From the NCBI GenBank assembly GCA_016177905.1, contig JACOUK010000003.1:1-6566 (forward strand): a stretch of 6,566 nucleotides of DNA. Reading direction: 5' to 3'. The position numbers and the translations under genes are program-made. Below the pieces are notes generated by a model. That model searched no databases. It worked only from the letters and a program-made list of their open reading frames with translations, and was not told the DNA's origin. This document shows, piece after piece, positions 1 through 4,777 of this stretch; positions within the stretch are counted from its first letter, which is position 1; every line of letters begins with the position of its first letter. Source of the DNA: Candidatus Spechtiibacteriota bacterium. Its GTDB lineage: Bacteria; Patescibacteriota; Minisyncoccia; Spechtbacterales; HO2-43-30.

Positions 1-141
1 AAAACGCGGGAAACCGCCAGATCCAAGATCGCGGGCGGCGCTTATCTCGCCGGTCTCTTCGACGGCGCGCTCAAAATGGTAGCCGCAACGCCGAAGCGCG
101 CTCGCGGGATTGTCGTTTATGTTTTCGATAAGGATTTTCAT
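1..141 (-). CDS. Hypothetical protein, CPR type (N-terminal part, runs off the left edge)
   Basis: The minus strand reads 47 codons from an ATG at 141 to the edge of the window with no stop, beginning MKILIENINDNPASALRR and ending in GSGGFPRF. The pattern of two arginines, Gly-Tyr, a Gly-Glu-(I/L)-S stretch and a final '(Y/F)PRF' resembles a family of roughly 100-150 aa uncharacterised proteins I recall from Patescibacteria genomes; no function is known to me. No Shine-Dalgarno is visible. A weak promoter-like pair (TTGCCT, 17 bases, TAACAT) ends about seven bases before this ATG, which would give a leaderless mRNA. An alternative in-frame ATG lies at 162 and would add seven residues (MHANILH). 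The gene follows the terminator of the dehydrogenase gene, so it is probably a separate transcript. Coding status is likely; function cannot be assigned. Confidence 0.62.
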   Translation of the reverse strand, partial: MKILIENINDNPASALRRCGYHFERAVEETGEISAARDLGSGGFPRF

Positions 142-181
142 ATGAAGAATGTTAGCATGCATTTGTCTTAGAGGCAATAAA

Positions 182-205
182 ATCCCCCGCAGTTGCGGGG
201 GTTGT
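182..205 (-). terminator. Rho-independent terminator after the dehydrogenase gene, probably bidirectional
   Basis: A perfect 7-bp GC stem, CCCCCGC (184-190) and GCGGGGG (195-201), encloses the four-base loop AGTT. Read on the minus strand the hairpin is followed by ATTTTATT, and it starts 24 bases past the TAG stop of the dehydrogenase gene. On the plus strand it is followed by TTGTTTTATT, so it could stop transcription both ways. No plus-strand gene ends here, so the minus-strand role is the relevant one. Confidence 0.85.
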
Positions 206-225
206 TTTATTGTAGCGTAGAATTT

Positions 226-1563
226 CTATTTTCCGCGATCTTTTCCGGCGAGCGCAACTTGTTCTATCCCAACAAGATAGGAAGCCATTCGAAGAGAATG
301 TTTGGCTTGCCCTTTTTTGTATGCCTCAAGCGTCCTGTCAGTTGCTTCAGCCATCTTTGCTTCCATCTTCTCGTACACTTCTGTCCTTGTCCAGGAGTAC
401 CATTCGGTGTTTTGCACATATTCGAAATATGACACGAGAACCCCTGCCGCATTTGCCAAGATATCAGGCACAATAATGCAGTACGGATTTCGTTTAAGGA
501 GGCCTTTTTCTCCTCCCGGCGTAACAGGTCCGTTCGCTCCTTCTATGACAAGAAGGGTTTGTATTTCTTGCGCATTGCTTTCGGTGATCGCGTTTTCAAG
601 CGCTGCGGGGATCAAGATGTCTGAAGGGATACTCCAAAATGCGTCTCGATTTCTCGTCTCGGCCTCTGGGAAGCCTGCCACCGTCGGTTCTCGAAGCGCG
701 ATGTTGGGGATATCTCTGCGCGCAGTTTTTTCTGTGCTTATAATTCTTTTTGCTTCTTCAAACGCGATCCGTTGCTGCGCCATATACTCGTTGAGTTTCG
801 GAATGGAGATCCCACTCTCGTTGTATATGGCGCCTCCCTTGTCGCAAATTGCGACTATGTTCATTCCTATGTCATAAAATTCTTGCGCGGCAACAGAACC
901 CACGTTTCCGTACCCTTGGATCGCTACGCGCGGTTTTTCCGGCATGACAAGGCCCATTTTGGAAATTACCCGTTGCGCGACGATTCTCAAGCCTCTTCCT
1001 GTGGCCTCTTTTCTTCCGTGAGAACCTCGAAGTCGCAGGGGTTTGCCGGTAACCACGTTATAGCAGTCTCCTATGCCTTGCCGTGCCGAGTATTCATCGA
1101 ATATCCACGCCATCACTTGTTCATTTGTGCCTGCGTCAGGAGCGGGAATGTAAATGTGTGGCGAAAGAAAGGGCATTAAACGTCTGGTAAGATTGCTAGT
1201 CAGGCGTTTCAGCTCTTCGTTTGAATGTTCGGCCGGAGCGCATATGACTCCGCACTTGCCTCCGCCGAAGGGGACATTTACCAGGGCAGTTTTCCATGTC
1301 ATCCACATTGCGAGAGCCTTTACTTCATCAAAAGTAACATTAGGATCGTATCGCACCCCGCCCTTAAAGTATCCGTTGAGTTTTGAATGAAGAACGACAA
1401 AGGCTCTTGCCAACTTTGGCTCCCCATCGTCCATTGGGAAAACGAAATTTGTTTCAGTCGCCCATTCTGGTTCCCGCAGTCGAAGGTATAGGGATTTTGG
1501 CAGTTTTAAGATGTGCGCGGCTTCCTCGAATTGCTGAAGAGCAGTCTGGTACGCGTTTTCCAT
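226..1563 (-). CDS. gdhA: Glu/Leu/Phe/Val dehydrogenase family, probable glutamate dehydrogenase
   Basis: A cytosolic NAD(P)-dependent amino-acid dehydrogenase of 445 aa, the usual length for hexameric glutamate dehydrogenases, which interconvert glutamate and 2-oxoglutarate plus ammonium. The dimerisation/catalytic domain (about 1-185) has the KGGVRY substrate segment (K67), the active-site stretch VPFGGGKCG with catalytic K103, and the PAPDAGT segment with catalytic D143. The ATGRG motif is at 187-191. The nucleotide-binding domain has GYGNVG at 217-222 and an acidic D241 at the end of the second strand, which may favour NAD. Further typical segments are ALENAI, EGANGP and NAAGVLVSYFE. The start at 1563 is chosen because AGGAGGTG lies three bases before it. 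An ATG 12 codons upstream at 1599 lacks such a site and nearly coincides with the predicted transcription start. Unusual: C104 and A109 in the active-site loop, where Gly and Asp/Asn/Ser/Thr are the norm. Assignment to glutamate rather than leucine or phenylalanine is by length and motifs. Confidence 0.93.
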   Translation of the reverse strand: MENAYQTALQQFEEAAHILKLPKSLYLRLREPEWATETNFVFPMDDGEPKLARAFVVLHSKLNGYFKGGVRYDPNVTFDEVKALAMWMTWKTALVNVPFGGGKCGVICAPAEHSNEELKRLTSNLTRRLMPFLSPHIYIPAPDAGTNEQVMAWIFDEYSARQGIGDCYNVVTGKPLRLRGSHGRKEATGRGLRIVAQRVISKMGLVMPEKPRVAIQGYGNVGSVAAQEFYDIGMNIVAICDKGGAIYNESGISIPKLNEYMAQQRIAFEEAKRIISTEKTARRDIPNIALREPTVAGFPEAETRNRDAFWSIPSDILIPAALENAITESNAQEIQTLLVIEGANGPVTPGGEKGLLKRNPYCIIVPDILANAAGVLVSYFEYVQNTEWYSWTRTEVYEKMEAKMAEATDRTLEAYKKGQAKHSLRMASYLVGIEQVALAGKDRGK

Positions 1564-1566
1564 TTT

Positions 1567-1574
1567 CACCTCCT
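1567..1574 (-). promoter_or_regulatory. Strong ribosome binding site that sets the dehydrogenase start
   Basis: On the minus strand AGGAGGTG is followed by AAA and then the ATG at 1563, a near-perfect anti-16S match at good spacing. It is the only clear Shine-Dalgarno I see in the window, and it argues against the longer start at 1599. Confidence 0.85.
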
Positions 1575-1607
1575 CTATGTCAAAGTTCAATTTTGCCAAG
1601 CAAGTGT

Positions 1608-1636
1608 ATTCTACGATTTTCGTTCAGAAATGTCCA
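1608..1636 (-). promoter_or_regulatory. Sigma70-type promoter of the dehydrogenase gene
   Basis: On the minus strand, -35 TGGACA (1636-1631) and -10 TAGAAT (1613-1608) are separated by exactly 17 bases; each differs from consensus at one position. The predicted transcript starts near 1601, giving a leader of roughly 38 bases that contains the strong Shine-Dalgarno. It lies between the tRNA and the dehydrogenase, so the latter need not depend on the tRNA promoter. Confidence 0.75.
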
Positions 1637-1734
1637 GTCGTTTGCCAAAACAAAAAGCCTCTGTAAGCCTAAGTAAAATAATCGAGAATTCACTGATTGT
1701 CGGAAAGCTTAGCTTCCATTGACCAATCTTAGCT

Positions 1735-1809
1735 TGGTCGGGGTGGGGAGAGTCGGACTCCCGTCGCAAGACCCCCAGCCTTGCATACTAACCGTTGTAC
1801 TACACCCCG
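1735..1809 (-). tRNA. tRNA-Pro (anticodon GGG), CCA encoded
   Basis: The minus strand folds into a complete 75-nt cloverleaf. The 7-bp acceptor stem CGGGGTG/CACCCCG is perfect, followed by discriminator A and a genomic CCA (1737-1735). The D stem GTAC/GTAT has a loop carrying GG. The anticodon stem CAAGG/TCTTG encloses the loop CTGGGGG with U33 and anticodon GGG, which reads CCC/CCU proline codons. The variable loop is CGAC and the T stem is GGGAG/CTCCC. The T-loop is TCCGACT, with C at position 55 where U (pseudouridine) is nearly universal. A TATACT -10-like box ends nine bases upstream. The gene is co-directional with the dehydrogenase and divergent from the nuclease-like gene. Confidence 0.93.
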
Positions 1810-1817
1810 TTTTATTT

Positions 1818-1825
1818 AGTATAAT
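1818..1825. promoter_or_regulatory. Overlapping divergent -10 boxes (tRNA-Pro and nuclease-like gene)
   Basis: The eight bases AGTATAAT contain TATAAT on the plus strand (1820-1825, perfect consensus) and TATACT on the minus strand (1823-1818, one mismatch). The minus box would start the tRNA transcript near 1811, just before its first base. The plus box would start transcription around 1832-1834, at or beside the ATG at 1834. The -35 regions are poor: on the plus strand TTGTAC (1795-1800) lies inside the tRNA at 19-base spacing. The two promoters could not be occupied by polymerase at the same time. Confidence 0.5.
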
Positions 1826-1833
1826 AGAACGTT

Positions 1834-2610
1834 ATGAATAATGGAAGAAGGCATCCATACGTTATAAAAAAGCAAGCTAAAAAGTTGCGCCAGCAAGGAT
1901 TTACTCATCGTGAAATAGCAAAAAAGTTGATGATAGGGCTCGGTAGTGCGTGGTTGTGAACTAAAGGAATCGTCTTAACCTTAGAGCAGAAAGAATCTCT
2001 CAAGGAAGGAAGCAGGAAAAGATCATATATTTCTTCTAGTCCAGAAAGAAAGAGAAGAATGAGAGAGCTAGCCAGAACAAATTTTTCCCCTTACTGGCGC
2101 AGGAGACCATCTGATACAGAGATGCTTCAGAGAATTAAGGATTTCTATATTCGGCAGGGTCGCATTCCTCTCAAGAAAGAGTTTAACAACACATATAAAG
2201 AGTACAAAAGACGTTTTGGGAGTTGGAATAGAGCAGTGGAATTGGCAGGATTCGAGCCTCATCGAGTCATCTTTTCTAAGAAGTTTTTCTCACAGGATGG
2301 GCATGTCTGCGATTCTTTTGCGGAGAAGATTATTGATGACTGGTTTTCACGGAATAAGATTTTTCATATACGAAACGTACCTTATGGCAGTACCAAAATG
2401 ACAGCTGATTTTGCTATGGGGGACATGCGAGTCGAATACTTCGGCCTTACTGGAGAGGTGCAAGGATACGATGAGGTTATAAGGAAAAAAAGGGATCTTT
2501 GCGCGAAGCTAGGCTTAAAACTTGTGGAAATTTATCCTTCAGAGTTATTTTCTAAAGATTTTAAAAAATGTCTTGGGAGAATACTTTGGGAAGTTAAGGG
2601 TTCTGCGTGA
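1834..2610 (+). pseudogene. Interrupted HTH - homing-endonuclease-repeat - nuclease-like gene (in-frame TGA at 1957)
   Basis: One continuous reading frame runs from ATG 1834 to the TGA at 2608-2610, broken only by a TGA at 1957-1959 (codon 42 of 259). The first 41 residues include a helix-turn-helix-like stretch (KKLRQQGFTHREIAKKL, residues 15-31). They continue across the stop as 'GSAWL-stop-TKGIVLTLEQKESL'. Related proteins I recall have Trp at this point (W-T-K-G-I), so the stop looks like TGG mutated to TGA. The interval from the TGA to the next ATG (2059) contains no other stop and keeps protein-like sequence, consistent with recent inactivation. No Shine-Dalgarno precedes 1834, but a TATAAT lies nine bases upstream, fitting a leaderless start. 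The gene sits immediately next to a tRNA and appears purine-rich with many AGA arginine codons, suggesting transfer. A sequencing error or readthrough cannot be excluded. Confidence 0.68.
2059..2610 (+). CDS. Homing-endonuclease-associated repeat protein with PD-(D/E)XK-like C-terminal region (surviving ORF)
   Basis: This 183-aa frame is the longest intact piece of the interrupted gene. Residues about 20-67 match the homing-endonuclease-associated (HNH-repeat) DNA-binding motif: a helix, 'QGRIPLKKEF', then 'RRFGSWNRAVELAGFEP'. Residues about 84-175 resemble a PD-(D/E)XK nuclease fold: E89 in an opening helix (SFAEKIIDDW), D117 (TADF), E126 (VEYFG), Y137, a K143-K144 pair, and a closing strand LVEIYPSEL. 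The classical Lys two residues after the Glu is absent (F128); a lysine from the later helix could replace it, as in some subfamilies. If the in-frame TGA at 1957 is real, translation would need to reinitiate at ATG 2059, preceded only by a weak purine stretch (GAAAGAGAAGA), and the N-terminal HTH would be lost. DNA cleavage is inference from fold resemblance. Confidence 0.7.
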   Translation: MRELARTNFSPYWRRRPSDTEMLQRIKDFYIRQGRIPLKKEFNNTYKEYKRRFGSWNRAVELAGFEPHRVIFSKKFFSQDGHVCDSFAEKIIDDWFSRNKIFHIRNVPYGSTKMTADFAMGDMRVEYFGLTGEVQGYDEVIRKKRDLCAKLGLKLVEIYPSELFSKDFKKCLGRILWEVKGSA

Positions 2611-2625
2611 TCATGCTAATCTTCT

Positions 2626-2835
2626 CTATTTCATCTTATGCATTGCCTTGATGCATTTCGTGCAGGCTTTTACTCTTTTTCCGGAAGGAATTCCTGATTT
2701 TTCAAACACCAAGCGCACCCATTGGAGATTTGGGTATTTACGCGATCGCACGGTCGGGTTATAATTACCGCGAAGGAGCTTTCTCTTTCCTTGCATATGC
2801 GATTGTTTTCCGCAGAGGGAACAGGAAGTCGCCAT
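2626..2835 (-). CDS. rpmB: 50S ribosomal protein bL28
   Basis: A 69-aa basic protein of the large ribosomal subunit. It has the zinc-ribbon form of bL28: CSLC (C5, C8) near the N-terminus and CTKC (C58, C61) near the C-terminus, with the family signature RKYPNLQ at 32-38 before the strand WVRLVF. The RGNYNPTVR stretch in place of the usual 'GN..SH' region is what I recall from CPR homologues. The start is the only ATG that fits, with no Shine-Dalgarno in front. It is convergent with the nuclease-like gene (15 bases between stops) and divergent from the M50 protease gene. The gene stands alone here, not in an operon with rpmG. Confidence 0.93.
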   Translation of the reverse strand: MATSCSLCGKQSHMQGKRKLLRGNYNPTVRSRKYPNLQWVRLVFEKSGIPSGKRVKACTKCIKAMHKMK

Positions 2836-2867
2836 GTGAAATTTTTAGCTCTATTATTATAACCTAA

Positions 2868-2896
2868 AGTATAGCAGTTTGTAGGACTTTTTGCAA
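2868..2896 (-). promoter_or_regulatory. Candidate promoter of rpmB
   Basis: On the minus strand, -35 TTGCAA (2896-2891, four of six) and -10 TATACT (2873-2868, five of six) are separated by 17 bases, giving a predicted start near 2861 and a leader of about 26 bases. The -35 reaches to three bases before the ATG of the divergent protease gene (2899), so the two genes share their upstream DNA. A second TATAAT at 2861-2856 lacks a usable -35 at normal spacing. Confidence 0.5.
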
Positions 2897-2898
2897 CT

Positions 2899-3534
2899 AT
2901 GAACGATTTTTATCTTCTCACCTTTCAGCTCCTGGTGCTCGTGATGTCGGTGGTAATTCACGAAGTGTCTCATGGAATCGTGGCGCTGTGGCAAGGAGAT
3001 CCTACGGCGAAACTCGCGGGAAGATTGACCATAAACCCCATGAAACACCTTGATCCCCTCGGTTCTTTTTTGGTGCCTGTTGGACTTTTCATCATCTCTC
3101 GCGGGAGTTTTGTTTTTGGCTGGGCAAAACCAGTGCCGTATAACCCCTACAATTTGCGTAATCAAAAATGGGGGAGCGCTATGGTTGGGCTCGCGGGGCC
3201 GTTCGCAAATTTTTCGATCGCGATCCTTTTTGGCCTTTTTGTCCGGTTTTTGCCGCTTCAATCCGGCTTCCCATTCATACAGAATGTCTTTCAGCTTTTC
3301 GTTCTCATTGTGATGCTGAATGTTTTCCTTGGAGTGTTTAATCTCGTTCCGATTCCTCCGCTCGATGGCTCAAAGCTCCTTTTTTCATTTCTTCCCGCGA
3401 GTATGAGTTCCGCGCGCATATTCCTTGAGCGGAACGGATTCCTTGTGCTTTTGTTTTTTTTGTTTTTCGGGTTTCAGCTCATCTCACCCATTGTGGGAGT
3501 TCTTTTCCGGCTGATTACCGGAATAGGAGCATAA
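2899..3534 (+). CDS. Site-2 protease family protein (peptidase M50, intramembrane metalloprotease)
   Basis: A 211-aa multi-pass membrane zinc protease with all core motifs. HEVSH (residues 21-25) lies in the first membrane helix and supplies two zinc ligands and the catalytic Glu. GRLTINPMKHLDPLGS (41-56) is the conserved segment after it. FGWAKPVPYNP (73-83) is the typical reentrant region. NLVPIPPLDG (148-157) carries the third zinc ligand, D156. Membrane segments lie around 5-30, 55-75, 93-118, 128-150 and 178-205. There are no PDZ or CBS domains, as in the short CPR/Rv2869c-distant types, so substrates (anti-sigma factors, signal peptides) cannot be named. The start ATG follows a weak AGGA at 12-base spacing; no longer in-frame start is obvious. 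A weak plus-strand promoter-like pair (TCGCCA 2829-2834, TATTAT 2852-2857) may serve it. The gene ends just before a strong terminator. Confidence 0.93.
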   Translation: MNDFYLLTFQLLVLVMSVVIHEVSHGIVALWQGDPTAKLAGRLTINPMKHLDPLGSFLVPVGLFIISRGSFVFGWAKPVPYNPYNLRNQKWGSAMVGLAGPFANFSIAILFGLFVRFLPLQSGFPFIQNVFQLFVLIVMLNVFLGVFNLVPIPPLDGSKLLFSFLPASMSSARIFLERNGFLVLLFFLFFGFQLISPIVGVLFRLITGIGA

Positions 3535-3540
3535 CTAAAA

Positions 3541-3580
3541 CCCCCCGCCCTGTCTGCCGAAGGCAGAAGTTGCGAGGGGT
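3541..3580. terminator. Convergent (bidirectional) rho-independent terminator
   Basis: An inner stem TCTGCC (3553-3558)/GGCAGA (3562-3567) is enclosed by an outer stem CCCCCCGC (3541-3548)/GCGAGGGG (3572-3579). As minus-strand RNA the outer stem pairs fully (one U-G), the inner loop is a C(UUCG)G tetraloop, and TTTTAG follows. As plus-strand RNA there is a C-A mismatch and only TCTTAGTT follows. It therefore mainly terminates the minus-strand glycan cluster, and probably also the M50 gene ending at 3534. Confidence 0.85.
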
Positions 3581-3600
3581 CTTAGTTCATGTCGAGACTT

Positions 3601-4110
3601 TCAGAGTTGCGCGTCAAGCCCTTCGGTTGCGGTGTCTTCAGATGCTCCGGTTGCGCCGCACGCTTTCCGATCTTTTTTAAATTGCCGCCAAGCTTGCTGA
3701 CGGGAATTTCGGAGACTTTTTTTGGCATTTTGCGAGGAGCTTTTGAATGTCTGCTCTGCGGTTTTCAGAGCTTCTTTGCGCGCAGTTTCATCCGTGTTGT
3801 TCCAAGCGGCCTTGAATGCATCAAGCCTTGTCTGGAGCGCTGATTTCATCGCGTCGTAGTACGTGGTAAAAGCGTTAATGACCGCAGTATCGCGTTTCTC
3901 GACTGCTTGTATCATACATGCTCGATCCAGCTGCTTTTGGGGGGATGTTTGCGGTTTTGTTGATGTCGCGGTCAGAGTTGCCTTGTTTTTTTCATTTTGC
4001 TTCCCTTTTGGTCCTGCCTGGGCTATTGCCGAAAACGCAAGCGCGAAGATTGCGGCGGACGCAAGGGTTGTGAGGATAAGATGTTTTCTTGTCATATTTG
4101 TTTTGGGCAT
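3601..4110 (-). CDS. Small secreted helical protein of unknown function
   Basis: The predicted product is 169 aa with a Sec signal peptide: a basic start (MPKTNMTRKH), a hydrophobic core (about 11-30) and a likely cleavage site after AQA (residue 32). The mature part begins with a Lys/Thr/Ser-rich linker (33-60), then a long, highly charged helical region (about 60-150) rich in Lys, Arg, Gln and Ala that could form a coiled coil. It is bracketed by two cysteines, C65 (DRACM) and C151 (RKACG), which may form a disulfide. I recall similar 'CM..AV.KRD...' exported proteins in other CPR genomes, but know no function. The start at 4110 is chosen because it gives an intact signal peptide; ATG 4095 (MTRKH) is equally possible. 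Longer frames upstream would overlap the deacetylase gene and spoil the signal. No clear Shine-Dalgarno. It lies 64 bases after the deacetylase and is last in the cluster. Confidence 0.82.
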   Translation of the reverse strand: MPKTNMTRKHLILTTLASAAIFALAFSAIAQAGPKGKQNEKNKATLTATSTKPQTSPQKQLDRACMIQAVEKRDTAVINAFTTYYDAMKSALQTRLDAFKAAWNNTDETARKEALKTAEQTFKSSSQNAKKSLRNSRQQAWRQFKKDRKACGATGASEDTATEGLDAQL

Positions 4111-4174
4111 ATTAGTTACTTGCCGACCTTTCCCATAGAATTCTCTATTTGATTTCGATATTTCCCAGTATACA

Positions 4175-4777
4175 TCAAGTTTTTTCAAACGCATATCCCC
4201 GCGACTGTGCATTCTGAATGATAGGCCGCAACGCCAAAACTGTTTCCGCGTGATTCTTATGAAAACGATCTTCTCCTCCGTCGTGGAAAAGAACAATGGA
4301 GTCCGGCTTTACATTGTCTACAACGTTTTTCTCGATAGTTTTTGCTGAAATTTTTTTCCAGTCGCAGGAAGCAATATCCCAATACACAATTTTGTATCCT
4401 TGCGAGCGAAGATATTTTTGGATCGAAGGCGCGAGAATTCCCCATGGAGGGCGGAAAAGTTTCGTGGTGATTCCGGTTGCTCTTTGTATAATGACAGCGG
4501 TTTTTTCTATCTCGGATATAAGAAACTTCGGCGCCAAGAAACTTGCATATGTAAGAATGCGCGAATGAGAATACGTGTGGTTCCCCACCACGTGTCCTTC
4601 GCGCACCATGCGTTTTACAACTTCCGGATAGTGCTCAACGTTTTTCCCGCACACAAAAAAAGTTGCTCGTATATCAAATTCTTTTAAAATATCGAGAATC
4701 TGCGAAGTGTACGGTTCGTTTGGTCCGTCATCGAAGGTTAAAAAAACTTTTGGCGGCGTTAGCGCTTCTGTTTCCAT
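4175..4777 (-). CDS. Polysaccharide deacetylase (CE4 / NodB homology domain)
   Basis: A 200-aa single-domain carbohydrate esterase family 4 enzyme, which removes N- or O-acetyl groups from glycans such as peptidoglycan, chitooligosaccharides or exopolysaccharide. All five NodB motifs are present. Motif 1 is TFDDGP (14-19) with base D16 and metal ligand D17. Motif 2 is HTYSH (67-71) with metal ligands H67 and H71. Motif 3 is RPPWG (109-113), motif 4 is CDW (138-140), and motif 5 is LFHDGG (163-168) with H165. No signal peptide or membrane anchor is seen, so it is either cytosolic or exported by another route, which is noteworthy for an enzyme of this class. The ATG at 4777 overlaps the 3' end of the glycosyltransferase gene by 19 bases, pointing to coupled translation and a shared substrate pathway. 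It is the only plausible start before motif 1. The acceptor glycan is unknown. Confidence 0.93.
   Translation of the reverse strand: METEALTPPKVFLTFDDGPNEPYTSQILDILKEFDIRATFFVCGKNVEHYPEVVKRMVREGHVVGNHTYSHSRILTYASFLAPKFLISEIEKTAVIIQRATGITTKLFRPPWGILAPSIQKYLRSQGYKIVYWDIASCDWKKISAKTIEKNVVDNVKPDSIVLFHDGGEDRFHKNHAETVLALRPIIQNAQSRGYAFEKT

Noticed and set aside
1..171. Plus-strand frame open from the left edge to a TAG at 171
   Set aside because: It overlaps the minus-strand gene that starts at 141 and reads as a low-information Ala/Lys/Arg mixture. The minus strand gives a family-like sequence with a sensible start after a terminator.
302..1179. Long plus-strand open frames opposite the dehydrogenase gene
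   Set aside because: They are antisense to a gene with every catalytic motif, have no ribosome binding sites, and show no recognisable domain.
1564..1599. Twelve-codon N-terminal extension of the dehydrogenase (ATG 1599)
   Set aside because: It lies at the predicted transcription start and reads through the strong Shine-Dalgarno, which fits the ATG at 1563.
1640..1735. Terminator or small RNA between tRNA-Pro and the dehydrogenase gene
   Set aside because: A T-rich run (TTTTTGTTTT on the minus strand) exists, but no stable stem precedes it. The AAGCTTAGCTT-type palindrome is too far away and too weak.
1957..1959. TGA read as Gly (code 25) or Trp (code 4)
   Set aside because: TGA is the natural terminator of four other genes in the window, including one in an ATGA coupling, so standard code is the simpler view. 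Local readthrough remains possible.
3541..3580. The GC-rich inverted repeat as a mobile-element end or REP-type repeat
   Set aside because: Only one copy is seen, it lies between convergent genes, and it has a UUCG loop and a T-run, all typical of a terminator.
4111..4296. Upstream extension of the secreted-protein frame to an ATG at 4296
   Set aside because: It would overlap the deacetylase gene in another frame by about 120 bases and bury the signal peptide internally.
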